From a bacterium (GTDB lineage Bacteria > CSSED10-310 > JAJRTK01), in contig JAJRTK010000026.1 of the NCBI GenBank assembly GCA_024278345.1, positions 1 through 43,133 of the forward strand: a DNA stretch of 43,133 nucleotides, in the 5' to 3' direction. Every line of letters begins with the position of its first letter. Within the stretch, counting starts at the first letter, position 1. Position numbers and translations under genes: made by a program. This document shows, one piece after another, positions 7,935-17,300 of the stretch. The notes under the pieces are model-generated. The model was given only the letters and a program-made list of their open reading frames with translations, was not told where the DNA came from and ran no database searches.

Positions 7935-9778
7935 TCCATTGCCATCCAGGCCTCACCCCCCCGAGGCAGCCCCGGAGAAAATTCACTCGGGCCCTTTTGA
8001 CCGGAGCCCGGATCGGTCTCTTCGGTGGGGTCGTTGCGTGCGCGGCCCTTGCCTGGGCCGGGGTCGAGGAAGACTCGTTTTTCCCGCGGTTGGAGGAAGC
8101 CGCCGCTTTGGCCGACTCCGGGAAGCTTGAAGAGGCGGAAGAGCTTGTGCGGCAGGTCGTTTCCGAGGCTCCCAAGATGGCGGAGGCACACAATCGCTTG
8201 GGAGGGATTTTGTGGCGTGAGGGCCGGCTCGGTGAGGCCGAAGCCGCGTTCCGGCGGGCGATGAGGCTTGACCCGAAAAAAAATTCCGTTCGATACAATT
8301 TAGGACTGCTTCTTTTGCATCAGGGCCGGTTTGAGGAGGCTCTAGCTGAATTTGCATGGATTGTTCGGCGGGATCCGGCAGACCTCCCCGCGGCGATCCA
8401 GGCCGGCCTCGCGGCTTTGCGGGCCGGAAAGCCCGGGCGGGCGGTGGAGTTCTTCGACATCATCGGCGAAAGAACAACCGACGAGCCGGAGCTCGGGATG
8501 TACCATGCCCTGGCGCTCTTGGGAGCGAGGCTGTATGACCGGGCGGAACGGAAATTTTCCGACCTGGCCCGGCGTTGGCCGGATCGCCCGGAGTTCTCTT
8601 ACCAGTTGGCTCGGCTCTCCGGGACGCGGGGGCAACCTCTGAAAGCCGTGGCCGGGTTGCGGGGTGTCCTGGAAAGGTGGCCCGATTTCGATCCCGCGCG
8701 CACGGATCTCTCCGGGACCCTGGCATTGCTCGGGGAGGCCGCGGCCAAGAAAGGCGATCTGCGGAAGGCGGACACCTTTCTGAAGGAAGCTCTGACATTG
8801 ATCCCGGATTCCGCCGACCCCAAGGTCAGGGCACGAATGAGCAAGATTTTATCGACCTCCGTGGGGGTAGAGCTGAAGCTGGGGGATTGGGCGTCCGCGG
8901 AGCTGGGTGCAAAGCGTCTGACACGGATCGATCCCAAGAAGGCTGAAGCCTGGTATTGGCTGGGGTTGGCACAGCATTCCGCGAAGAAGTTCGACGCGGC
9001 TGCGGCCAGTTATGAGATGACCCGGAAACTGGGCCTCAATGGGATTGAGGTCGTTCGAAACCACGCCGGCGCTCTCTTGGCGGGCGCCCACCCGGATGGC
9101 GCCGCCGCCGTGCTCCAGGGAGCGACGGAGCGGTGGCCCGAAGCCCCGGGTCTCAAACCACTGTTCGCGGAAGCCCTCAACCTGCTCCAACGCCATGAGG
9201 AGGCCGTAGAGCTTCTTTCTCGGGAAGTGAAGCCCGGGGATGCGCCAAGTCCGGTATGGGCCTACGAGCTGGCGGTTGCCCTCCTGGGACTCGAAAGATG
9301 GGGTGAGGCGGAAAAGGCACTGGAGCGGGTGCTCCTCCTTGACCCGGATCATATCGAGGCGCACTATCGCCTTGGCCGTTTATTTCTGCGGAGAGGCCGC
9401 GAAGAAGAGGCCCGGCCTCTGTTGGAGGCCCACCGGCGGTTGCAGGCTGCCGCGGAGGAGAAGCACGATCTGCAGCCCGAGCTCCAAATGCTCGTGGAGC
9501 GGGGTGAATTAGCCTTGGAGAAGGGCCGATTCGAGGAGGCGCTCAGGGCATTCCGGCGATGCCACGACCTGGGGCCAGCTCGAATCCGGCCTCTCCGGGG
9601 GCTGGCAAGAGTTTACCATGCCCTGGGGCGGGAAGAAGATGCCCGGGATGCGGCGGAACAGGCCATTGCTCTTGTCAAAGGCCGCAACCCCCTGTTGCGC
9701 GCCCTGGTCAGGCTGCTTAGGGAGATCGGTCAGGACGCGCGCGCGGCGACATTGGAGCAAGAGCTTGCTGAGCCATGA
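7931..9778 (+). CDS. exported/membrane-anchored TPR-repeat protein
   Basis: 615 aa. The start ATG 7931 overlaps the upstream stop (ATGA) and has AGGAGG at 7916-7921. A basic N-terminus leads into a hydrophobic segment at about residues 26-44 (IGLFGGVVACAALAWAG), a signal peptide or anchor. From about 50 onward the protein is nearly all tetratricopeptide repeats, such as AHNRLGGILWREGRLGEAEAA and AHYRLGRLFLRRGREEEARPL. TPR arrays bind other proteins or peptides. Translational coupling to the CRTAC1 propeller suggests the two act together, an arrangement seen again at 23064-28371. No enzyme motif was seen. Confidence 0.88.
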   Translation: MIHCHPGLTPPRQPRRKFTRALLTGARIGLFGGVVACAALAWAGVEEDSFFPRLEEAAALADSGKLEEAEELVRQVVSEAPKMAEAHNRLGGILWREGRLGEAEAAFRRAMRLDPKKNSVRYNLGLLLLHQGRFEEALAEFAWIVRRDPADLPAAIQAGLAALRAGKPGRAVEFFDIIGERTTDEPELGMYHALALLGARLYDRAERKFSDLARRWPDRPEFSYQLARLSGTRGQPLKAVAGLRGVLERWPDFDPARTDLSGTLALLGEAAAKKGDLRKADTFLKEALTLIPDSADPKVRARMSKILSTSVGVELKLGDWASAELGAKRLTRIDPKKAEAWYWLGLAQHSAKKFDAAAASYEMTRKLGLNGIEVVRNHAGALLAGAHPDGAAAVLQGATERWPEAPGLKPLFAEALNLLQRHEEAVELLSREVKPGDAPSPVWAYELAVALLGLERWGEAEKALERVLLLDPDHIEAHYRLGRLFLRRGREEEARPLLEAHRRLQAAAEEKHDLQPELQMLVERGELALEKGRFEEALRAFRRCHDLGPARIRPLRGLARVYHALGREEDARDAAEQAIALVKGRNPLLRALVRLLREIGQDARAATLEQELAEP

Positions 9779-9846
9779 CGGGGAAAGCGGAGCAGTCTCC
9801 GGCGTTTGCCATGCTGCTTGACGGGTTTCACGGGTAGGAGAAGGGA

Positions 9847-12075
9847 ATGAGGTCTCTTTCACAGAGAACTGGGCGGCGGTGGGTTTTTGCGGTGTCCGCG
9901 ATTGCGTTGGCCCTGGTCCTTTTTTCATGGATCTCTCTTGTTCGCCGCGAATCCCGGGAAGCGGCCGATTGGCGGACGCTGCCGCGGGGTGGCCCGTTGG
10001 TTCTTATTTCCGTTGACACCCTTCGGGCGGATCATCTTTCGGCCTACGGAGAGCCGGAGATCGGGACGCCCTCCCTGGAGCGGTTGGCGCGGGATGGAGT
10101 GACCTTTCTGGCGGCTCGGTCTCACGTTCCTCTGACGTTGCCGTCTCACGCGACGATGTTCACGGGTCTGTTGCCCTATGAGAATGGTGTGCGGAACAAC
10201 AGCGGATTCGCGTTGGAGGGGTCGAAGCCTCACGTTGTCCGCGAGCTCCGCGACCGAGGTTATGGGACGGCGGCCTTCGTTTCCGCCTTTGTGCTCACCG
10301 CTCAGACAGGGATCGGCAGCGGTTTCGAGCACTACGATGCCCAGTTTGGCGGAGGCGCCTCGAAACGGACGCTCGGCGAACTGCAGCGTGCTGGGGCGGA
10401 GACGGTTGATGCTTCCATCGAATGGTTGACAAAGCAGCCGGAATCTCGTTTTTTTCTGTTCGTCCATCTGTATGATCCTCATACGCCCTATCGGCCGGTT
10501 CCCCCTTACGACCGACTCTATGGAAAGCGCTCCTACGGCGGGGAGGTTTCCTCTTCAGACGCAGAGGTGGGCCGTTTGTTGGGGCAATTGCGGGCTCAGG
10601 GTCTGTACGACGAGAGCCTGATCCTGGTCGTTTCGGATCACGGGGAGGGGCTGGGTGACCACGGAGAGGAGGAGCACGGAATCTTCCTTTACAGGGAAGC
10701 ACTGGATGTTCCCTTGGTCATGAAGCTGCCCCGGAGCCGGTATGCGGGCCGGCTCGTGACCCAACCGGTGGGGCTCGTGGATGTGGCGGCGACATTCCGG
10801 GACTGGGCGTCGTTGCCGGTGGATCACCAGAGTGGCCGGTCCCTCTTGAGGGCTGTGGCCGCCGAAGCGACGGGGCAGCCCGTGTCAAGGCGCAGTATCT
10901 ACTCCGAGACTCTTTACCCGCGCTACCATTACGGATGGAAAGAGCTTTACTCTTTGTATGACGGGGGTTACTCTTACGTGTTGGCGCCCGGGGAAGAGCT
11001 GTACGACCTTTCCACCGACCCCGGGGAGCAGGTGAACCGCCTTGGTTGGGAGGCGCGGAGGCGGGAAGGGATGCGCTCGGAGCTGGAAGCGCGGGTGCAA
11101 GAGGGCGGTATCGCCGCGCCAGGCGAGCCTTCGGCGGAAGAGACTCGGGCCCTGGAGGCGCTGGGCTATGTGGGGGCGCCCACCCTGGTGGCTGGAGATG
11201 GAGAGCTTCCCGACCCCAAGGAGCGCGTGGGGGACCTCAAGAGCTATCTCCGGGCCTTGAGTTTGGTGGCTGGCGGTCGGTATCGAGATGCGCTGCCCCT
11301 CTTGGAAAAGGTGTTGTCCCGCAACAAACGGATGGTGGATGGCTGGGAGAGGTTGAGCCATGTCCGGCAGCGGCTGGGGCAGCTCAAGTTGGCCATGGAG
11401 GCGCAGCGGAAGAGTGTCGAGCTGGCGCCGGGGCGTGCACCGGCGCTTTTGAGGATGGCGAGTTTGTTGACCCTACTTGGGCGGACCGATGAGGCGATGC
11501 GCCATGCGGAGCTTGCGGCGAAGAAAATGCCCGGGGCAGCCTATTTGAGGTTGGCGCGCCTTTGGGCCGGTCGGGGTGAGGAAGAGAAGGCCCTGGAGTC
11601 CGCGAAAAAGGCAACCCAACGGCGTCCCGCGGTGTTGCCCTTTGTCAGGGGCTTGTTGGCGTACCAGGGGAGGCGGTTCGCTGAGGCCCGGAGAGAGTTT
11701 GATAGGGCGGTGTCTCAGGTGGAAGCGCGAGGGGGACAGTCATTTTCCGATCTGAGCTTCTATTTGGCCGATTGCCTGGCCCGTGCGGCGTCTGGCGCTT
11801 CCGGGGCCGAACGGGGACGGCTGTTGGAGGAGGCGGAAAGGCGGTTTCGGCAAGAGCTTGAGGATTACCCGATGAATTTGCCGGCCGCTTTGCGCCTGGC
11901 CGCGCTCTACATGACGCTGGGCCGGGACTCGGATCGGGACAGGGTGTTGGAAGCGATGGCTAAGCAGAGGCCATCTCCGGGGACTTACCGGGCTCTGGCC
12001 AAGGCTTACCGGATGTTTCGTCTTCCGGAAAAGGCGATCCATTACGAGGAGAAGGCACGTGCCGGGGGCCGGTAG
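9847..12075 (+). CDS. membrane-anchored alkaline-phosphatase-superfamily (sulfatase-like) / TPR fusion
   Basis: 742 aa. A single N-terminal transmembrane helix (about residues 12-32) anchors a sulfatase-fold domain (about 48-400) that would face the periplasm, followed by TPR repeats from about 460 to the end. Metal-ligand motifs are present: VDTLRAD (Asp57), and SDHGEGLGDHGEEEHG (Asp264, His265). At the nucleophile position true sulfatases have Cys or Ser in C/S-x-P-x-R, but this protein has TLPSHATMFTG with Thr97. Thr is the nucleophile in phosphoethanolamine/phosphoglycerol transferase relatives, so a phosphotransferase or phosphatase role fits better than sulfate hydrolysis. ATG 9847 follows GGAGAAGGGA. 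It is a close paralog of the first half of the product encoded from 14371. The substrate is unknown. Confidence 0.88.
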   Translation: MRSLSQRTGRRWVFAVSAIALALVLFSWISLVRRESREAADWRTLPRGGPLVLISVDTLRADHLSAYGEPEIGTPSLERLARDGVTFLAARSHVPLTLPSHATMFTGLLPYENGVRNNSGFALEGSKPHVVRELRDRGYGTAAFVSAFVLTAQTGIGSGFEHYDAQFGGGASKRTLGELQRAGAETVDASIEWLTKQPESRFFLFVHLYDPHTPYRPVPPYDRLYGKRSYGGEVSSSDAEVGRLLGQLRAQGLYDESLILVVSDHGEGLGDHGEEEHGIFLYREALDVPLVMKLPRSRYAGRLVTQPVGLVDVAATFRDWASLPVDHQSGRSLLRAVAAEATGQPVSRRSIYSETLYPRYHYGWKELYSLYDGGYSYVLAPGEELYDLSTDPGEQVNRLGWEARRREGMRSELEARVQEGGIAAPGEPSAEETRALEALGYVGAPTLVAGDGELPDPKERVGDLKSYLRALSLVAGGRYRDALPLLEKVLSRNKRMVDGWERLSHVRQRLGQLKLAMEAQRKSVELAPGRAPALLRMASLLTLLGRTDEAMRHAELAAKKMPGAAYLRLARLWAGRGEEEKALESAKKATQRRPAVLPFVRGLLAYQGRRFAEARREFDRAVSQVEARGGQSFSDLSFYLADCLARAASGASGAERGRLLEEAERRFRQELEDYPMNLPAALRLAALYMTLGRDSDRDRVLEAMAKQRPSPGTYRALAKAYRMFRLPEKAIHYEEKARAGGR

Positions 12076-12238
12076 CGGTATTTGGGAACTGCTTGGATTC
12101 TGGGCGGTGAAGGGGCTTGGGATGAAGGAGGACTGGGAGGCCTGGGTTTTGGGTCGTCAACGGAGCATAGGGTGTGGTGGGGCGAGGGACACGAGCGGCC
12201 GCGAGAGGCCTGAGCGGAACACAACAAGAAAGAAGGTC

Positions 12239-14374
12239 ATGGGGAAGAAACGTTTTTCGAGGCGCAGCCTGGTGCCGGGAATTGGGGGGATTTGCGCGAT
12301 TCTATTGATGTCGGTTTCGGTGGCATCCGGTGGGGATATCGAGGACTACGCGTTCAAGCCTGAGCATCTCCAGTGGCTCGAGGAGGTGAGCTACATCATT
12401 TCGAAGCGGGAGCGTGAGGCGTTTGTGGCGTTGACGAATTCCAAGGACCGGGACCTCTTCATCAAGATCTTCTGGAAGGCCCGGGATCCCACGCCAGGTA
12501 GCGTGAAGAATGAGTATCGGGAGGCGCATTACGAGCGCTTGAAGCACGCCAACGAGTTTCTTGGGCGGGACACGACTCGAGAGGGGTGGAAGACTGATCG
12601 GGGGCGGGTCTACATTTTGTTGGGCAAGCCTCGGAGCATTTCCCGGATTTCCGGGCAGTTGGGGCTTGTGGAATCGGAGCTTTGGTACTACGACAATGTG
12701 ACGATTCGCGGTGTGCCTCCCTTTCTTTACATTCTTTTCTTCAAGCCCAATCTGGGCCGGCCCTTCGAGCTTTATACGCCCGGGACTCACAAGCCCACGG
12801 ATCTGCTGGCGGGCAATTTCAAGATGAGCACGGAGGCGGATGCCTATTCTTACCTGAGAGAAACAGATCCTGAGTTGGCTGCGGCGTCCCTCTCCATGGA
12901 GCCGGGCCAAGGAAGCTCCAGGTTGCCCGGCTCGGCGCGGTCGAGCTTTGATACCATGGTCATGGGTCGGATCGAGACTTCGCCCACCCGTTTTGTGGAC
13001 ACGGGGTACGTGGATCGGCTTCATTTCGGAGAGGGAGCCATCGACTTGGAATACACTTTCGACTACACGAAGATGTCGGTCGTGGCGCGGGAGTTTTTCC
13101 ATCCGGGGGCTGGCCTCGTTCTGGACGTTGCCCTGGAGATCCAGCCCAAGGACTTGACGCTGGTTCGATATGAAGAGGAGGTCTACACGACGTTGAGCTT
13201 ATTTGGTGAGCTCCAGGACTCCAAGGAGCGGCAGATTTCGAAGATCGACGAGGATGCTGAGGTGCATTTGAAGCTCGATCAGGTGGAGGCGATTCGGTTT
13301 CGGCCTCTGAATCTTCACTCACGGACGGTGGCGCGGCCCGGGGCATACGACCTCAATCTGCTCCTCAAGAGCCAGGCTGCGAAGCAGTATTCCAGGGCGG
13401 AGCTCAAGGTGTGGAGTGACGACCCGGAAGGGGTGAAGGCCTGGATGTCTCTTCCGTTGCCCTGTTATCGGGTAGAACCTGAGTCGAAGGTGACGGAGGG
13501 GAAGGAGAAGGCTTTTCAGTTCGGGCCGTTCCGTGTTTATCCCAAGGTGAGCGGAGCATTCCGGCCTAGCGATGAGGTCATCATTTACGTACAGCTTTAT
13601 CGAAAGGGGATTTCCTACAAAAAGATGCGGCGCCACCAGGTTCGATTCCGGGTGGTGAACCGGAGTGGCGCGACGATTTTCTCTAAGGACGTCGATCTGG
13701 CGGAATCGGCGCAGGATCGGGAAGGCCGGGCACACGTGGTGTTTCGGGTGGGAGCTGGAGTCTTGCCCCTGGGCTCCGTGGATGTGGTGGCAACGTTGGT
13801 GGCCCCCGGGGGGGAGGAGCTTGTCACCAGGCGCGTGGCGTTGGAGATTCGTTCCGACGTGTCAGGTGCGGTACCGTGGTTGTTGTCCCGCTCAAGGCCT
13901 GGTCCCGGCAGTGCCCAAAGCTTGCTCGAACGTGCGCGCAGCTCGCTGGCTGGGGGGGACCCCGGGAATGCCGTGACTCTTTTAAGAGGTGTCGCGGCGT
14001 CGCAACCCAGTGCCTTGGAGCTTTTGATTCGGGCCTACTTCCAGTTGGGCCAGCCGGCGCACGTGGTAGAGCTTCTAGGTGCCAAGGTGGCGCCGTTGCT
14101 CTATAGCCAGGCCCGGCTGACGTTGCGTCAGTCGTTGTGGTACGAGGCGCTCATGGATGCCCATTGGCGTCTTGGGGAATGGGCGAAGGCACTGCCTTAT
14201 TTGGAGCGGTTGGCGGGAGAGCAGGAATACCGGCCTGAGCTACTTTTCCGGCTGGCTGAGGTCTACGGCCACTTGGGGAAGAACCGGCAGGCTAGAAAGG
14301 TGTTGGAGCGTGCTTGCAAGAGCGCTTCGGGGCGGGAGGAATGTCGGGATTTGGCGAAGAAGAAGGTGCCATGA
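12239..14374 (+). CDS. GWxTD-domain protein, exported, with C-terminal TPR-like helices
   Basis: 711 aa. A signal peptide (about residues 8-30, LVPGIGGICAILLMSVSVASG) is followed by the GWxTD domain with its signature GWKTDRGRVYILLGKP (Gly116-Asp120). GWxTD is a domain of unknown function found mostly in Acidobacteria, Bacteroidetes and related phyla. A beta-rich middle region follows, and the last roughly 150 residues look like TPR-type helices (RARSSLAGGDPGNAVTLLRG). ATG 12239 follows AAGAAAGAAGG; an in-frame extension back to 12059 would overlap the previous gene and has no signal peptide. The stop overlaps the next start by ATGA, so it is coupled to the giant phosphatase/TPR gene. The 163 bases before it hold nothing recognisable. 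Confidence 0.88.
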   Translation: MGKKRFSRRSLVPGIGGICAILLMSVSVASGGDIEDYAFKPEHLQWLEEVSYIISKREREAFVALTNSKDRDLFIKIFWKARDPTPGSVKNEYREAHYERLKHANEFLGRDTTREGWKTDRGRVYILLGKPRSISRISGQLGLVESELWYYDNVTIRGVPPFLYILFFKPNLGRPFELYTPGTHKPTDLLAGNFKMSTEADAYSYLRETDPELAAASLSMEPGQGSSRLPGSARSSFDTMVMGRIETSPTRFVDTGYVDRLHFGEGAIDLEYTFDYTKMSVVAREFFHPGAGLVLDVALEIQPKDLTLVRYEEEVYTTLSLFGELQDSKERQISKIDEDAEVHLKLDQVEAIRFRPLNLHSRTVARPGAYDLNLLLKSQAAKQYSRAELKVWSDDPEGVKAWMSLPLPCYRVEPESKVTEGKEKAFQFGPFRVYPKVSGAFRPSDEVIIYVQLYRKGISYKKMRRHQVRFRVVNRSGATIFSKDVDLAESAQDREGRAHVVFRVGAGVLPLGSVDVVATLVAPGGEELVTRRVALEIRSDVSGAVPWLLSRSRPGPGSAQSLLERARSSLAGGDPGNAVTLLRGVAASQPSALELLIRAYFQLGQPAHVVELLGAKVAPLLYSQARLTLRQSLWYEALMDAHWRLGEWAKALPYLERLAGEQEYRPELLFRLAEVYGHLGKNRQARKVLERACKSASGREECRDLAKKKVP

Positions 14375-17300
14375 GCCGTTCGAGGAAGCGGGGTTCGAAG
14401 AAGAGGAGAGGTGGCGGCCGAGGTGCGGCTCCGAGGCGTGGGGCTTTTCGTGGAGGAAGCCCGCCGGGTGCGCCCGCGCAGGAGGTCCTGGATGCTGGCG
14501 TTGTGGCGGGCGGTAGTGGCGCGGGCGGCAGACGGGTGGTGCTGATCCTGGTCCTGGTGGTGGTTTTAGGGTTGACACTGGGTTGGTGGTGGCGGAGGCG
14601 TGCTGCATCTCATGACGGGCCTCTGATCTTGATCTCCCTGGACACGCTTCGGCAGGATCGGCTGTCTGTGGGCGGCTATCCGGAGGGCTGGACTCCAGCT
14701 TTGGAGCGATTGGCACGGGAGGGGATTACGTTTAGCGGCGCACATTCGCAGGTGCCGCTGACCCTGCCTTCCCATGCCTCGATCTTCACCGGGTTGGCGC
14801 CCATCGAGCACGGGGTTCGGAACAATGCGGGGTTTCAGCTAGATACGAAGCATTCGAGTGTCGTGCGGGAGCTAAGGGATGCCGGGTATGGGACGGCGGG
14901 TTTTGTTTCGGCCTTCGTTCTTCGGCCATCCACCGGGATCGACCAGGGGTTTCAGCATTATGACGCAAACCTTGGCTCCGGTGTCCCGCAGCAGTCCATG
15001 GCGGAGGTGCGACGAGAGGGAAAGCAGACGGTGGATGCGGCTTTGGAGTGGCTGGATCGCCAGGAAAAGAAGCGTTTTTTCCTTTTTGTCCACCTCTATG
15101 ATCCTCATTTGCCGCACCGACCGCCTTGGCCGTGGAATCGAGTCTTGGCGAATGGCTACGACGGCGAGATCGCCCATGTGTCCGCCCAGGTGGATCGCTT
15201 GTTGGAGAGGCTCCGGGAGAAGGGCTTTTACGATGACAGCCTGATTCTGTTGATCTCCGATCACGGAGAGGGATTTGGCGATCACGGCGAGGAGGAGCAC
15301 GGGATCTTCCTGTACCGGGAGGCCATCGATGTGCCGATGATCTTGAAGCTCCCCGGGAACCGCCAGGCGGGGCGTTTGGTCCCGGCGCCCGTGGGGCTGG
15401 TGGACGTGGCCGCGACTTTCCGGGATTGGGCCGGCCTGCCGGAAGTGCGCCAAGAGGGCCGCTCACTCTTGGATACGCTGGCCGGGACAGTGCCGCCGGG
15501 CCGGCGGATCTATTCCGAGACGCTCTATCCGCGTTACCATTATGGATGGAAGGAGCTGTACTCCCTTCGGGACGAGAGGTTTACCTATATCTTGGCGCCC
15601 CGAGAAGAACTGTATGATCGGGCTGCCGACCCGGGAGAACACGAGAACCGGCTGGCATGGGAGGGGCGCCGCCGAGAGCGCTTCCAATCCGAGCTGGAGG
15701 AGTTTTTGGCGGAGGAGAGGATTGCGGCGCCCCAAGAGGTCTCGGCGGAGGAAGCCCGGGCCATGGAGGCGCTGGGCTACGTCGGCGCGCCGGCTTTGGT
15801 GGAGGGAAGTGGCGATCTCCCGGATCCAAAGGATCGGATCGACGATTTCAAAAGATACCTCCACGCCGCCAATCTCATTGCCCAGCGTCGCTTTTCCGAG
15901 GCTTTGCCCCTGCTTCGCGGGGTGTTGGATGCGAATCCGGCGATGGTGGAGGCTTGGGACCGGATGAGTCTGCTTTCGGAGCGGCTGGGCGATCTGGACG
16001 GGGCTTTCAAGGCACAGAAGCGGAGCCTTGAATTAGCCCCCATGAGGGTGGCTTCCCTCCTGCAAATGTCCCACATCTTGGAGCTTCAGGGCCGGCATGA
16101 GGAGGCGATCCAACACGCGGAGCTCGCCGCCGGGAAGGACCCGGGGAAAGGCTTTTCAAGTCTCGCGCGGCTGTACGCCTTCCGGGGTGAGAGTTACAAG
16201 GCGCTGGAAGCGGCAGGGAAGGCCGCACGGGAAAACCCGGCGATCCTCCCCTTCATCGAAGGACTGGTGGCCCACCACCAGCGGAGATTCGACGATGCGC
16301 GACTCTTTCTTGAGCAGGCCGTGAAGATGCTGGAGTCGGAATCGAAGCCCTACCTCCTTGATTTGAACTTCTATCTTGCCGATTGTTTGGGCCGAGCGGC
16401 GGCGAAGGCCTCGGGTGCCAGCGCGGCGGAATTGGCAAAGCAGGCAGAGAAGCGATTCCGCCTCGAGCTAGAGAATTTTCCGGAAAACCTGTCAGCAGCC
16501 CTGCGGCTGGCGGCCCTCTACATGACACAGGGACGCACGAAGGAGAGGGACAACGTTCTGGGCACCCTTGCCAAAAATCATCCGTCGCCCGATACCTACG
16601 GGGCCATCGCGGATGCTTATCGCTTGTTCGGGGATCTGGAGCTGGCCGCCAGATTCACGAAACTTTCTGACGACAGCAAACGAGCATCGCAAGAGGGCGA
16701 AGCAAGGCTGCCCGGCGTTGCCGAGCTTCGGAACGAAAAACAGAATGTCCTTCTCATCACCATTGACACCCTTCGGGGCGATGCTTTGGGTTGTTACGGT
16801 GGAGGCGCGACGACTCCCGTTCTTGATGGGCTTGCCGCCAGCGGCTTGAAATACACCTTCGCCCATGCCCCGACCGTGATGACCCTTCCTTCTCATACGA
16901 GCATCTTGACAGGCCTCTATCCGGAAGGTCACGGCGTTCATGACAACAGTGGCTTTCGCCTTGGCAGCGAGATCCCCACGCTGGCGACAATCTTTTCCCA
17001 GCGGGGGATGGCCACCGGCGCGTTTGTGTCCGCCGCCACGCTTGATGCGAGATTTGGGCTTGGCCGCGGCTTCGATGTCTATGATGAGGGATATCCTGAA
17101 CAGGCCGCTCAGGGGCGGATGGCGGTGCCGGAGCGCCGAGGGGAAGAGACCGTGGCGGCGGCTCGCAAGTGGATTGAATCACAAAACGGGCAATGGTTCT
17201 GCTGGGTCCACTTGTTCGACCCCCATGCGCCATACGATCCTCCACCGGGCTATGGGGCGGGTTCCGATGACCGCGGGCGCTACTTGGGTGAGGTTGCCTA

